DNA of 64,000 nt from NCBI GenBank assembly GCA_947488085.1, contig CANKYI010000002.1, positions 124,001 to 188,000 on the forward strand, written 5' to 3'. The position numbers and the translations under genes are program-made. How positions within the stretch are numbered: position 1 is the first letter of the stretch; each line of letters opens with the position of its first letter. Of the stretch, positions 36,097 to 45,424 are shown in pieces. The notes below the pieces were generated by a model that saw only the letters and a list, made by a program, of their open reading frames with translations, did no database searches and was not told the DNA's origin. This stretch comes from an uncultured Erythrobacter sp. GTDB taxonomy: Bacteria > Pseudomonadota > Alphaproteobacteria > Sphingomonadales > Sphingomonadaceae.

Positions 36097-36866
36097 ACGG
36101 CTCTGACTCTTGGATCAGTGTTGAGCGGAGCGGTGTTAGGCATGCGCTGTGGCGCTTCGATCTTGGCCAGCGCAAAATTGGCATAGGCGGCGCGCGCTGC
36201 CTCCCAATCGTCGCGATTGAGCGATCGTAACGCGAACAGACTTCGTTCAACTCGTTCTGAAATTGTCGCAAATGCCCCGCGTGCGGCCTCTGACAAAGCC
36301 GGAATGGCCGCGAGTTCGCGCGCTGTGCTGGATGGCTCAACCCAATCGGGCCGGGTTTCGGCGATTTGACTGACACTGCGTTGAAGCAGGAGACGGGTTG
36401 CTTCATCAAAACGGCCCTCTGCCGCGAGTTTATCCGCGTCTTCGAGCAGCGCGATACTCTCTTCTTCCGTTGGTTGCCATTCGGGTTCGCTGTTTGCGGT
36501 GCCAGCTTTCGCTTTGCGGACTCGCGCTCTTACGGGGCCGACCATGCGAAAAACAACAACCAGCACAAAGACAACCACCAAAGCCAACAACAGCCATTGT
36601 AAGACCGGCCACGAAATCCCCAGAAACTGGCCAATTGGCGACAGGAGATTGCCAAGAAATTCGAAGAATCCGACCAGCGCCTCATCAAACCAGCCGGGTT
36701 CGCGGGGTTCGGGGGGCTGAGGCGGTGAGAATTGGACTTCGTCAAATTGAATCGAGGAATTGTCGCGTAGCTCGCGCCAACCCTCAGGCACGCCGCCACT
36801 GGGTGGAGCGGGGGTTGCGGCAGGCGCCCCACCTACTGCCGGATTGGTCTGCACCGCGTTCGTCAT
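36093..36866 (-). CDS. DUF4129-like membrane protein, first gene of the MoxR operon
   Basis: The 257 residues begin with a proline-rich extracytoplasmic segment. One TM helix follows (LQWLLLALVVVFVLVVVF, about 91-108), then a cytosolic helical domain with EEESIALLEDADKLAAEGRFDEATRLLLQRSV as in DUF4129 proteins. It opens the operon; the upstream 69 bases to pheA hold no obvious consensus promoter. Overlaps DUF4350 by four bases. Confidence 0.75.
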   Translation of the reverse strand: MTNAVQTNPAVGGAPAATPAPPSGGVPEGWRELRDNSSIQFDEVQFSPPQPPEPREPGWFDEALVGFFEFLGNLLSPIGQFLGISWPVLQWLLLALVVVFVLVVVFRMVGPVRARVRKAKAGTANSEPEWQPTEEESIALLEDADKLAAEGRFDEATRLLLQRSVSQIAETRPDWVEPSSTARELAAIPALSEAARGAFATISERVERSLFALRSLNRDDWEAARAAYANFALAKIEAPQRMPNTAPLNTDPRVRAV

Positions 36867-36935
36867 GCTTGGTCAGTCGTGGCACGGTCCAACGCGCGGT
36901 GCAACAGCCTTCGCAGAGCTAAGCCACATTGCTCT

Positions 36936-37832
36936 TTACTGCCCGCGCGCTCGTGCCTGTTCATAGGTGCCCAAAATGCGCAATTCCTTGGAATGAAAAG
37001 CGCATTCCTCCAGCGCGCGATCCACCGCTGGATCGCCTGGCACCCCGATAATATCTGCGTAAAATCGTGTCGCAGAAAAGCTGGTTCCATGCTGATAGCT
37101 TTCCAACTTGGTCATGTTGACCCCATTGGTCGCAAACCCGCCCAGCACTTTATAAAGCGCCGCCGGAATATTCTTCACTTCAAACACGAACGTCGTGATC
37201 GCTGGCTTTTCCGATCCGGTTTTCACGAAAGTCGGTTTATCCGCGAGGATGACAAAGCGGGTCATATTGTCCTCGCTATCCTCGACATGGGTCTCGACAA
37301 TCTCAAGGTCGTAGAGTTCGGCTGCGATAGCAGGCGCGATTGCCCCCAGTTTCGGATCGCCGCGCTCGCTCACATGCGCAGCCGCACCCGCAGTATCAGC
37401 ATAACTCAAAGGGACAATCCCGCGCTCACGCAGGAAAAACCGCGACTGGCCCAACGCTTGCGGGTGGCTGTATGCGGCTTCAAACGGTCCCGGCCCCGGT
37501 CCCATCAACGCGTGATGGATCGGCATGAAATACTCACCGACAATCGACAAACCGCTTTCGGGCAACAAAAAATGAATGTCAGCGACCCGACCATGTTGCG
37601 AATTTTCGATGGGGATAATCGCGTGTCCTGCGCGTTTGTCTTTGACCGCTTCAAGGGCATCTTCGAAGCTGAAACAGGGCAGGGGCAGGGCATCGGGGCG
37701 CGCTTCTAGTGCGGCGCGGTGTGAATTTGCGCCCGGCGATCCTTGAAAGGCAATCGCGCGCGCGGGCGCCACCTGAGCGGCTTTGCGCAATTCGTCGACA
37801 ATCGCTAAGGCTGGACCGGGAAAACTTCGCAT
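36936..37832 (-). CDS. pheA: Prephenate dehydratase
   Basis: The enzyme converts prephenate to phenylpyruvate in phenylalanine synthesis. The start MRSFPGPAL at 37832 gives 298 residues. The catalytic domain shows AFQGSPGANSHRAAL, IIPIENSQHGRV and the dehydratase Thr motif DNMTRFVIL. A C-terminal ACT domain (TTFVFEVKNIPAALYKVLGGFATNGVNMTKLESY) binds Phe for feedback control. There is no chorismate mutase part, as is usual in this group. It is divergent from the cytochrome gene. Confidence 0.97.
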   Translation of the reverse strand: MRSFPGPALAIVDELRKAAQVAPARAIAFQGSPGANSHRAALEARPDALPLPCFSFEDALEAVKDKRAGHAIIPIENSQHGRVADIHFLLPESGLSIVGEYFMPIHHALMGPGPGPFEAAYSHPQALGQSRFFLRERGIVPLSYADTAGAAAHVSERGDPKLGAIAPAIAAELYDLEIVETHVEDSEDNMTRFVILADKPTFVKTGSEKPAITTFVFEVKNIPAALYKVLGGFATNGVNMTKLESYQHGTSFSATRFYADIIGVPGDPAVDRALEECAFHSKELRILGTYEQARARGQ

Positions 37833-37963
37833 AATCACGAGCCTGCTAGAACTCGCGCGTTGCGGCTGCAAGTGTGGCGTTAAAGAAGCTTGCAAATGAT
37901 GCATTCATTCGTGATGTGTTTCGCCTTGCGCAGGGGCAAGTGCGGGATTATGGGGCAGCCAAC

Positions 37964-38662
37964 ATGACACAAGAAACCAATACGCAAGACACGCCGGACA
38001 CTGACAACGGTTCAGGCGACATGATCAACACGATTGCAGGCTGGGTGCTGTTCGCAGCCGGGCTCGGCCTTGGTCTGTCGATTGTCTCGGACAAGATTTT
38101 CCATGCTTATGATCCGCAGCGCCCAGAGGTTGCTGGCTATCCGGTCGAAGTCGCCGAAGAAGCGGGCGAAGTCGAAATGACCATGACGCAGGCGTTGAAC
38201 ATGGACGGCGTCGACGTGTCTGCTGGTGAGCGTGTTTTTGCCAAGTGTTCGGCATGCCACACTATCGAGGCGGGCGGCGCGAACGGCGTTGGTCCAAACC
38301 TTCATGGCATTATGGGCGCACCTGTTGGCGCAGTTGGCGGCTACGAATATTCCGGCGCAATGGCGAGCTTTGGCGGCCAGTGGGGCTGGGATGAGATGAA
38401 CGATTGGCTCAACAATCCGCGCGGTTATATGGACGGCACGAAGATGGGCTTTGCTGGTTTGTCGAGCATCGAAGACCGCGCCGCTGTCTCCTTGTATATG
38501 AACGAGAACGGTTCGAACCTCGCAGTGCCCGAATACGTCGCTGTCGCCGCTGAAGAAGCTGAGGCGACTGCGGGTGAGGAAGCTGAAGCTGAAGCGGAAG
38601 CGGATCAGAACGCTGCGGAAGAAACGTCCGAAGAAACCGCAGCTGCTGAAGCGAGCGAGTAG
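37964..38662 (+). CDS. Membrane-anchored c-type cytochrome (CycM/cy type)
   Basis: The start at 37964 gives 232 residues. An uncleaved signal-anchor helix (GWVLFAAGLGLGLSIVSDKIF, about 26-46) holds a class I cytochrome domain with heme motif CSACH (95-99) and axial Met in GTKMGFAGL (Met about 161). This architecture (anchor, linker, heme domain) matches CycM/cytochrome c552, carrying electrons from the bc1 complex to the aa3 oxidase. The last 45 residues are an unusual Ala/Glu-rich acidic tail. A terminator hairpin follows. Confidence 0.93.
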   Translation: MTQETNTQDTPDTDNGSGDMINTIAGWVLFAAGLGLGLSIVSDKIFHAYDPQRPEVAGYPVEVAEEAGEVEMTMTQALNMDGVDVSAGERVFAKCSACHTIEAGGANGVGPNLHGIMGAPVGAVGGYEYSGAMASFGGQWGWDEMNDWLNNPRGYMDGTKMGFAGLSSIEDRAAVSLYMNENGSNLAVPEYVAVAAEEAEATAGEEAEAEAEADQNAAEETSEETAAAEASE

Positions 38663-38673
38663 GCTGTCTACTG

Positions 38674-38699
38674 AAGGGCGCGTTTTATTCGCGCCCTTT
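38674..38699. terminator. Terminator shared by cytochrome and rlmE ends
   Basis: AAGGGCGCG (38674-38682) pairs with CGCGCCCTT (38690-38698) across the loop TTTTATT and is followed by T on the plus strand. The rlmE stop TAA (38685-38687) lies inside the loop, so the hairpin overlaps the end of rlmE coding sequence. Confidence 0.75.
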
Positions 38700-39350
38700 G
38701 AACCCTTGCGCCACCACGTACCATTCCGATGAACCCTTGCGGCTCGCGGGCGGTTTTGCGTGCTTTACGCTGGTGAAATGCTGTTTGAGCAGTGTGAGTA
38801 ACTCGGTGTCAGTGCCCCCTGCCAAAACCTTGGCCACGAATGCACCGCCTTTTTCCAGCGTTTCGGTGGCAAACCATGCGCCCGCCTCGACCAAGGCCAT
38901 TGTACGCAAATGGTCTGTCTGTTTGTGACCGACAGTGTTCGCGGCCATATCTGACAGGACGAGATCGGGTGGTCCGCCCAATGCCTCTTCGAGCGCTGCT
39001 GGCGCGGCGTCGTCCATGAAATCCATCTCAAATATGGTGACGCCTTCGATGGGTTCGGTCGGTAACAGGTCAATACCGACTATGTCCGCTTCGGGGGCCT
39101 TCGCGCGGACGACCTGCGCCCAACCGCCTGGCGCGATGCCCAAATCAACCACTCGGCGAGAACCGCGGATAAGGCCGAACCGATCATCCAATTCAATCAG
39201 CTTATACGCGGCTCGGCTGCGATATCCGTCGGCCTTCGCTTGTTTGACATAGGGGTCATTCAGCTGCCGCTCTAACCACCGCGTCGAAGACGCAGTGCGC
39301 TTTTTCGCCGTTTTGACCCGGCGGTCGGGGTTCTTACCAGAACGAGTCAT
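38685..39350 (-). CDS. rlmE: 23S rRNA (uridine 2'-O) methyltransferase
   Basis: RlmE (FtsJ) methylates the 2'-O of U2552 in the A-loop of 23S rRNA. The 221 residues from ATG 39350 include a basic N-terminus, RSRAAYKLIELDDRF, the SAM-binding VVDLGIAPGGWAQVV (about 61-75), and the catalytic K-D-K-E context DLVLSDMAANTVGH and GAFVAKVLAGG. Start selected by GGGGA site and family N-terminus; it is four bases after the ppx/gppA stop, so the two are cotranscribed. Confidence 0.95.
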   Translation of the reverse strand: MTRSGKNPDRRVKTAKKRTASSTRWLERQLNDPYVKQAKADGYRSRAAYKLIELDDRFGLIRGSRRVVDLGIAPGGWAQVVRAKAPEADIVGIDLLPTEPIEGVTIFEMDFMDDAAPAALEEALGGPPDLVLSDMAANTVGHKQTDHLRTMALVEAGAWFATETLEKGGAFVAKVLAGGTDTELLTLLKQHFTSVKHAKPPASRKGSSEWYVVAQGFKGRE

Positions 39351-39354
39351 CGGT

Positions 39355-40593
39355 TCAGTCCCCTGCTTTCTCAACGCGCATTTCGTGCAAGGCGGCAAGG
39401 CTGCGCTCGCTTTGACGCTCGGCTGCCATCAAACTGCGCAAAATCCCTTCGCGAATGCCGCGATCTGCGACACCCAGCCGCTCTGCTGGCCACAAATCGA
39501 GGATCGATTCGAGAATCGCACAACCCGCAACCACCAGATCTGCGCGATCATGCCCGATACATGGCAGCTCGCTGCGTTCATCGGGCGACATACCTGAAAG
39601 CGCCGTGCTGATTTCGCGCATGGCACGCGATGGCACGATCAGGCCGTCCACGGCCTTTCGGTCATAGTGTGGCAGCTCCAAATGCAAGCTGGCCAAGGTC
39701 GTTACCGTGCCGCTCGTTCCCAGAAGGCGAATATCGGGACACTTCGAAGCATCCGCAATTCGCTCAGCAAAGGGGGCGAAACTGTCAGAGACAAGCTCGC
39801 GCATTTTGGTATAGCGCGCCAGCCGGGCCTCGCGTCCGGTTTTTCCGTCGCATTCATTCCGCCCCACTGTATCCGTCAGTGAAACAACGCCCCACGGAAC
39901 GCTCTGCCAGTCGATAATGCGCGGTATCTTGCCCCCTGGCTTTAGCAGAACCAGCTCTGTTGAACCGCCGCCGATATCGAAAATGACCGCCGGCCCCTCA
40001 CCCTGTTCCAAAAGGATATGACAGCCCAGCACGGCCAGCCGGGCCTCTTCCTCTGCGGTGATGATATCGAGGACAATGCCCGTTTCACTTTGCACGCGTT
40101 CGATGAAATCGGCGCCATTGGTTGCGCGTCGACACGCCTCTGTTGCAACCGATCGGGCGAGGCGCACATTGCGGCGGCGCAGCTTCTCCGCGCATATTTT
40201 TAGAGCGCTCAGCGCACGGTCCATCGCTTCGTCGGAAAGTCGACCGGTGGTTGCCAAATCTTCGCCGAGCTTCACGACCCGGCTGAATGCATCGATGACG
40301 GTGAAATCCTTGCCCGATGGGCGCGCAATCAACAGGCGGCAATTGTTAGTGCCAAGGTCCAGCGCGGCGTAGGCCTCTCCTCGGCGCGGAGGAGGAGATG
40401 CGGATCTGCGACGCGCAGGTTCGCTGCGTTTGGGGTTGGCGCGAGCCTTGGGTCCATTTGCGGACCTTTTGCCTTGCTGGTTGGAGCGCTTGTAGCGAAA
40501 ATCGGCTACTTTACCGGACTTACCGCCCCGTTTTTTACCAGCATTTCTGTCTGTGTCCGGCGGAAGGTTATCCGCCATAAATCGTTCTTTCAT
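39355..40593 (-). CDS. Ppx/GppA-family phosphatase
   Basis: This ASKHA-fold enzyme hydrolyses polyphosphate and/or pppGpp. After about 70 basic, low-complexity residues (poly-Lys/Arg/Gly) the domain begins with AALDLGTNNCRLLIARP. The second phosphate loop is IFDIGGGSTELVLL, and GTSGTVTTLASLHLEL follows; the HD-type C-terminal domain of long Ppx is absent, giving the short alphaproteobacterial form. Starts at 40593 and 40578 (MADNLPP) are both possible. The basic extension may bind RNA or polyphosphate. Forms an operon with rlmE. Confidence 0.92.
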   Translation of the reverse strand: MKERFMADNLPPDTDRNAGKKRGGKSGKVADFRYKRSNQQGKRSANGPKARANPKRSEPARRRSASPPPRRGEAYAALDLGTNNCRLLIARPSGKDFTVIDAFSRVVKLGEDLATTGRLSDEAMDRALSALKICAEKLRRRNVRLARSVATEACRRATNGADFIERVQSETGIVLDIITAEEEARLAVLGCHILLEQGEGPAVIFDIGGGSTELVLLKPGGKIPRIIDWQSVPWGVVSLTDTVGRNECDGKTGREARLARYTKMRELVSDSFAPFAERIADASKCPDIRLLGTSGTVTTLASLHLELPHYDRKAVDGLIVPSRAMREISTALSGMSPDERSELPCIGHDRADLVVAGCAILESILDLWPAERLGVADRGIREGILRSLMAAERQSERSLAALHEMRVEKAGD

Positions 40594-40755
40594 CTCACTG
40601 ACGCAAAAATTCTACGTCAGCACCTGAGGCAAAACTAACCGATGCCCACGCGAAGAGCAAGAATATGCGGGTTTACCCGACACATAGGCCGCTGGCAGCC
40701 AATCCTGATCTAACGTGTCTTGCCCACACCAAGCCGCGCGCCTAGGTGCATGGAC

Positions 40756-41628
40756 ATGACAGAAAAAGACCTCACAGACCGCAAGTTCTATCGCGCCGAA
40801 CAGGAAAGCCAGTTCGCAGACGAATCTCCTGAACACACACCGCAAACGGATCATCCCGCCTATAAATTGGCGTTTCGCGATGATGATTTCCTACTGCGTG
40901 ATGAATTGCGCCCGGTGCGGTTCCAGTTGGAATTGCTAAAGCCGGAAATGCTGCTCGACGAGGCACGCGTTGGTTCAACCATGGTTATGTACGGTTCGGC
41001 CCGTATCCCTTCTCCAGAGCAAGCGCAGGCCAAGATTGATGCGGCCAAGGATGCCAATGAATACGAGCAGAAGGTCGCAGCGCGGCTGGCGGAGAAGGCG
41101 AAGTACTATCACGAGGCGTATAAGCTCGCCCGGCTCGTCTCTGAAAAGGCGATCATTGAGGATGGTAAGCGACAATTCGTCGTCACCACAGGCGGCGGCC
41201 CCTCGATTATGGAGGCGGGAAATCGCGGGGCGAGTGATGCGGGGGGCGAGTCGATCGGGCTCAATATTGTGCTGCCGCATGAGCAAGCACCCAATTCCTA
41301 TGTGACGCCGTATCTATCGCTCAACTTCCACTATTTCGCTTTGCGCAAGATGCACTTTCTCTTGCGCGCGCGGGCAGTGGCCGTGTTCCCGGGCGGCTTT
41401 GGCACATTTGATGAATTTTTTGAGCTGCTGACTCTAATCCAGACGGGTAAGATGAAGCCGATCCCGATCATGTTGTTCGGTAAGGACTTCTGGGAGCGCG
41501 TGGTCGATTTTGAAGCAATTGCCGAAGAGGGCACGATCTCAAAGAAGGACCTCGACCTATTTCATTGGTGCGAAACCGCCGATGAAGCTTGGGAGCATAT
41601 CTCCAAGTTTTACGAACTGGACGCTTAG
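40756..41628 (+). CDS. LOG-family (TIGR00730) nucleotide hydrolase-like protein
   Basis: The 290 residues from ATG 40756 (an AGG about 9 bases before) have the LOG fold, with GGGPSIMEAGNRGA and the phosphoribohydrolase motif PGGFGTFDEFFE. Members of this family release the base from cytokinin or nucleoside monophosphates; long bacterial members are often misnamed lysine decarboxylases. The N-terminal 60 residues are an extra helical region. Its TAG shares four bases with the thiD stop on the opposite strand. Confidence 0.9.
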   Translation: MTEKDLTDRKFYRAEQESQFADESPEHTPQTDHPAYKLAFRDDDFLLRDELRPVRFQLELLKPEMLLDEARVGSTMVMYGSARIPSPEQAQAKIDAAKDANEYEQKVAARLAEKAKYYHEAYKLARLVSEKAIIEDGKRQFVVTTGGGPSIMEAGNRGASDAGGESIGLNIVLPHEQAPNSYVTPYLSLNFHYFALRKMHFLLRARAVAVFPGGFGTFDEFFELLTLIQTGKMKPIPIMLFGKDFWERVVDFEAIAEEGTISKKDLDLFHWCETADEAWEHISKFYELDA

Positions 41629-42470
41629 TTTAACGTCCGTACCGCGTGATGGCCCAGCGGGCCGCTACCTGCACCAAAGCCGGGGGCAGATTCGATTGCC
41701 CGGACTACGAAATTGCGTCCCAACCGGACTGCATGTTCGAGCGATTGACCGTGGCCCAACAGGGTCGCAATCGCTGACGAGAGCGTGCAGCCAGTCCCGT
41801 GCGTATGCGGTGTCTCAATGCGGGCGTGATCAAACTGCACCGCGCGAGCATCGGGCCGGATCAGTATGTCTATGATCCGCGCATCCTGAGTGTGACCGCC
41901 TTTGGCCAATATGGCTGCGCCCGTTGCCTTAGATAGTTCCTCCGCTGCCTCGATCATCTGCCTTGTCGAGGTTAGCGAGCGCTCAACCAAATGGCCGAGT
42001 TCGGGCAGGTTGGGCGTGATTAAGGTCGCCATCGGGAACAATTGTTCGCGCATCGCAGAAAGGGCATCTGGCGCGATCAGAGCTGCTCCCGTGGTCGAAA
42101 TCATAACGGGGTCAAGGATGATAGGAACGTCGGCGTCTGACAGCGCTTCGCTAAGAGCTTCATGCATGTGCGCGATGATATCCGTGTCGTGCACCATCCC
42201 GATCTTGATCGCATCGACGCCAATATCGCGAACGCAGGAGGTGATTTGCTGGCCAACTGCATCGCCCGAGATCGGCACAACCGCTTGCACACCGACGCTG
42301 TTCTGCGCTGTTACTGTGGTGATCGCGCTCATGGCATAGCCGCCAAGCATTGTGATGGTCTTTATGTCCGCCTGAATGCCTGCGCCGCCTGAGGAATCCG
42401 ACCCGGCAATCGACAGAATGCGCGGCGGTTGCTTCTTCGCAGGCTCTTCTTTGACAGCGTCAGTGCTCAT
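41625..42470 (-). CDS. thiD: Hydroxymethylpyrimidine/phosphomethylpyrimidine kinase
   Basis: ThiD phosphorylates HMP to HMP-P and HMP-PP for thiamine synthesis. The 281 residues show SIAGSDSSGGAGIQADIKT near the N-terminus, ITTVTAQNS, LDPVMISTTG and the ribokinase-like active site THGTGCTLSSAIA (anion hole and catalytic Asp region). The first ~15 residues are a Lys/Glu/Pro tail not needed by the fold. ATG overlaps the stop of the DUF1272 gene; together with glmM they form a three-gene operon. Confidence 0.96.
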   Translation of the reverse strand: MSTDAVKEEPAKKQPPRILSIAGSDSSGGAGIQADIKTITMLGGYAMSAITTVTAQNSVGVQAVVPISGDAVGQQITSCVRDIGVDAIKIGMVHDTDIIAHMHEALSEALSDADVPIILDPVMISTTGAALIAPDALSAMREQLFPMATLITPNLPELGHLVERSLTSTRQMIEAAEELSKATGAAILAKGGHTQDARIIDILIRPDARAVQFDHARIETPHTHGTGCTLSSAIATLLGHGQSLEHAVRLGRNFVVRAIESAPGFGAGSGPLGHHAVRTLN

Positions 42471-42691
42471 CCCTTAAACTTCCGCTCTGTACTCGGCGGA
42501 AACTTTGCGTGCAGCTTTACCGCGCGAGTAGGACGGTCCATCAATTCGCCGCCGCAATTCGGGCAGACATCGTCGAGCGCTTCTGCGCATTCGGTGCAAA
42601 ATGTGCATTCAAAGCTGCAAATGAATGCGCCGGGTGTTGCGGCCGGCAAATCTCTTCCGCAGCGTTCGCAGTCGGGACGCATCTCTAACAT
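42467..42691 (-). CDS. DUF1272 zinc-ribbon protein
   Basis: The start MLEMRPDCERCG at 42691 (AGGGG site) gives 74 residues. Eight Cys occur as CERC, ICSFEC, CTEC and CPNC, the layout of DUF1272, which probably binds two zinc ions in a RING-like fold. Function is unknown. It lies 10 bases after glmM and overlaps thiD by ATGA, a conserved-looking small operon. Confidence 0.9.
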   Translation of the reverse strand: MLEMRPDCERCGRDLPAATPGAFICSFECTFCTECAEALDDVCPNCGGELMDRPTRAVKLHAKFPPSTERKFKG

Positions 42692-42701
42692 CGACCAGCC
42701 C

Positions 42702-44039
42702 CTAAGTTGCTGCGCGCACGGCGTCGCAGACACGATCGACGACACTCTCGACCTGCGCACTATCGTCACCCTCGGCCATCACGCGGATTAGAGGCTCTGT
42801 GCCAGAGGCGCGAATGACGAGGCGGCCATTGCCTTCCAGTTCACTTTCAGCCTGCGCAATGGCTGCCTTTACTGCGTCATTTTCGAGTGGTGCACCGCCT
42901 TCATAACGCACATTTTTGAGCAGCTGCGGGACAGGGTCGAAGAGATGCAAAATCTCGCTTGCGGGCTTTTCTGTTCGCACAAGACTGCTGAGCACTCGCA
43001 GGGCTGCGACTGTACCGTCTCCGGTTGTACCATGGTCGCTCAGGATCATGTGACCGGACTGCTCACCACCGACATTGAAGCCGCCCTCTTTCATCCGCTC
43101 CAACACGTAACGGTCGCCAACTTTGGTCCGCTCCAATGTCAGACCCAGCCCTTCAAGATACCGTTCCAGTCCCAGGTTCGACATCACAGTCGCAACGACA
43201 CCGCCGCCACTCAAAGCGCCCTTTTCATGCATGCGTGTCGCGATAAGAGCCATGATCTGGTCACCATCAACCTTAGTGCCCTTTTCATCGACCACGATCA
43301 GCCGGTCAGCATCTCCATCAAGCGCAATGCCGATATCCGCACCTTCTTCAACCACGCGTGCCTGCAGCGCCTCAATTGCGGTTGAGCCAACGCCGTCATT
43401 GATATTGGTGCCATTGGGGTCAACGCCCAAAGTGATGACCTCGGCGCCCAATTCCCAGATTGCCGAGGGAGCCACCTGATAGGCTGCACCGTGTGCGCAA
43501 TCGACGACGACTTTGAGTCCGTCAAAGCGGACTTCGTTTGACACCGATTGTTTGATCGCGTGAATATAGCGCCCACGCGCATCATCAATTCGCCGCGCAC
43601 GTCCAATCCGTTCGGGTGCTGCGAGTTTGGGCTCTTGTTCCAACAGAGCCTCAATTTCTAATTCAGCCTGATCCGACAGTTTGTAACCATCTGGGCCGAA
43701 CAATTTAATGCCGTTGTCGCGAAACAGATTGTGACTTGCAGAGATCATCACGCCTAAATCAGCGCGCATCTCGCGGGTCAAAAGAGCGATCGCTGGTGTT
43801 GGCAGAGGCCCCGTCATGGTCACATCCATACCCACACTGGTGAAGCCAGCCACGAGCGCGCTTTCCATCATATAGCCGGACAGGCGGGTGTCTTTGCCGA
43901 TCACAACTCTGTGCCGGTGTCCGCCCCGCATAAAGTAATTGCCCGCCGCCTGACCCACGCGCATCGCGGTCTCAGCCGTCATCACACCCGCATTGGTGCG
44001 CCCTCTGATCCCGTCAGTGCCAAAGAGTTTGCGTCCCAT
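42702..44039 (-). CDS. glmM: Phosphoglucosamine mutase
   Basis: GlmM isomerises glucosamine-6-phosphate to glucosamine-1-phosphate for peptidoglycan and LPS precursors. The 445 residues include [13 protein letters not shown] at the N-terminus, the phosphoserine loop [14 protein letters not shown] (Ser about 102), the Mg-binding ALDGDADRL, and the C-terminal phosphate-binding [15 protein letters not shown] 44039 matches the family start exactly. Confidence 0.98.
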   Translation of the reverse strand: MGRKLFGTDGIRGRTNAGVMTAETAMRVGQAAGNYFMRGGHRHRVVIGKDTRLSGYMMESALVAGFTSVGMDVTMTGPLPTPAIALLTREMRADLGVMISASHNLFRDNGIKLFGPDGYKLSDQAELEIEALLEQEPKLAAPERIGRARRIDDARGRYIHAIKQSVSNEVRFDGLKVVVDCAHGAAYQVAPSAIWELGAEVITLGVDPNGTNINDGVGSTAIEALQARVVEEGADIGIALDGDADRLIVVDEKGTKVDGDQIMALIATRMHEKGALSGGGVVATVMSNLGLERYLEGLGLTLERTKVGDRYVLERMKEGGFNVGGEQSGHMILSDHGTTGDGTVAALRVLSSLVRTEKPASEILHLFDPVPQLLKNVRYEGGAPLENDAVKAAIAQAESELEGNGRLVIRASGTEPLIRVMAEGDDSAQVESVVDRVCDAVRAAT

Positions 44040-44146
44040 TCCCGTTCGATCCCTTTCGAGGATAATCGTATGTCGATTTGTCAGGCGCTTGTGACGCGGT
44101 TATCGCGCGAAGGGAAGGGCGAGGTGCTCTCAAAGGAACCAAATTC

Positions 44147-45424
44147 TTGAACAAGACCAGCAATGAGACAGGCGCGTCCGCACAGATTGAGAGCGGATTT
44201 GAGCTGGTGACGATCCGCTTGCCGGTGATCGCGACCTTTGCGGCGTTGATCATTGGGCTGGGTCTGGGCGTGGCGATGTCGTCGGTAGAGCTGCCGGGCG
44301 AGTTGCTGCAATCGATTTCGCTGGTAGGCACATTGTGGCTGCGTGCACTACAAATGACGATCATACCGCTGGTGGCTGCATTGTTAGTGCTGGGCCTTGC
44401 GCAGATGGTGCAGGCGGCGCGCGCAGGGGCAGCAGCACGACGGTTTTTGGCGTTGGTATTCGGAGTGCTGATTGCTGGTGGATTGTTCACAGCGACTGTG
44501 TTGCCATTGCTGCTGAGCGTGATCCCTATTCCTGAAAGCGCGACCGGGTTTCTGTCAGAGATACCCGATGGCGCACAGGAAGTGCCGGGTATTCTCGACT
44601 TCCTCACTTCTTTGATCGCGCCTAACATTATCGCGGCTGCGGCGGAGACAGCGATGCTGCCATTGACCGTTTTCTTTGCCTTGTTCGCAGTGGCAATCAC
44701 ACAATTGCCAGCGGGACAAGGTGAGCGCTTGCTCGGCTTCTTCCATGCGCTTGCCAATGCCATGTTGCTGATCATTGGTTGGGTTTTGTGGCTTGCGCCT
44801 TTGGGAGTCGTCGCGCTCGCATTCGGAGTGGGTTTGCGCAGTGGGGGCGGGGCGTTTGCGGCGCTTGCTCACTATATTCTGGTTGTCTCTGCCATGGGTG
44901 GTTTCATTCTGTTGCTCGCTTATGTTCTTGCCTTTGCGCTGGGCGGAGTTGGGCCGGTGCGGTTCGCAAAGGCGATGTTGCCCGCCCAAGCGGTGGCGGT
45001 GTCGACACAAAGCTCTCTTGCTAGCCTGCCTGCCATGCTCGACAGCGCATCGCGTCTCAAGCTGCGATCCAGCACCAGCGAATTTGTCCTGCCGCTTGCC
45101 GTTGCGATTTTTCGCGCGACCAGTCCGGCGATGAATATGGCGGTCGCTCTCTATGTCGCCGCCTTGGCCGGGGTTGAGATCACCCCGGCGCTTGCCATCG
45201 CAGGGATACTTGTTGCGCTGATTATCAGTGTTGGCTCGGTTAGCCTGCCCGGTTCGATCAGCTTCGTAGTGTCCATTGGTCCCATAGCGCTGGCCATGGG
45301 CGTGCCGATTGAGCCACTGGTGTTGCTCGTGGCGGTTGAGATGCTGCCGGACATCATGCGTACTCTGGCGAATGTCACTATGAATGTCGCCGTGGTGAGT
45401 GCGGTTGATCGCAGCGGGACCTAA
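44147..45424 (+). CDS. Dicarboxylate/amino acid:cation symporter family protein
   Basis: About eight transmembrane helices and two re-entrant loops fit the DAACS/SDF fold: RALQMTIIPLVAALLVLGLAQM, the serine-rich loop AVSTQSSLASLPAML and the second conserved loop FRATSPAMNMAVALYVA. It would import C4-dicarboxylates or acidic amino acids with Na+ or H+. No ATG fits the N-terminus; a TTG at 44147 behind AAAGGA is the best start and gives 425 residues. Tail-to-tail with the AI-2E gene, sharing CTAA. Confidence 0.87.
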   Translation: MNKTSNETGASAQIESGFELVTIRLPVIATFAALIIGLGLGVAMSSVELPGELLQSISLVGTLWLRALQMTIIPLVAALLVLGLAQMVQAARAGAAARRFLALVFGVLIAGGLFTATVLPLLLSVIPIPESATGFLSEIPDGAQEVPGILDFLTSLIAPNIIAAAAETAMLPLTVFFALFAVAITQLPAGQGERLLGFFHALANAMLLIIGWVLWLAPLGVVALAFGVGLRSGGGAFAALAHYILVVSAMGGFILLLAYVLAFALGGVGPVRFAKAMLPAQAVAVSTQSSLASLPAMLDSASRLKLRSSTSEFVLPLAVAIFRATSPAMNMAVALYVAALAGVEITPALAIAGILVALIISVGSVSLPGSISFVVSIGPIALAMGVPIEPLVLLVAVEMLPDIMRTLANVTMNVAVVSAVDRSGT

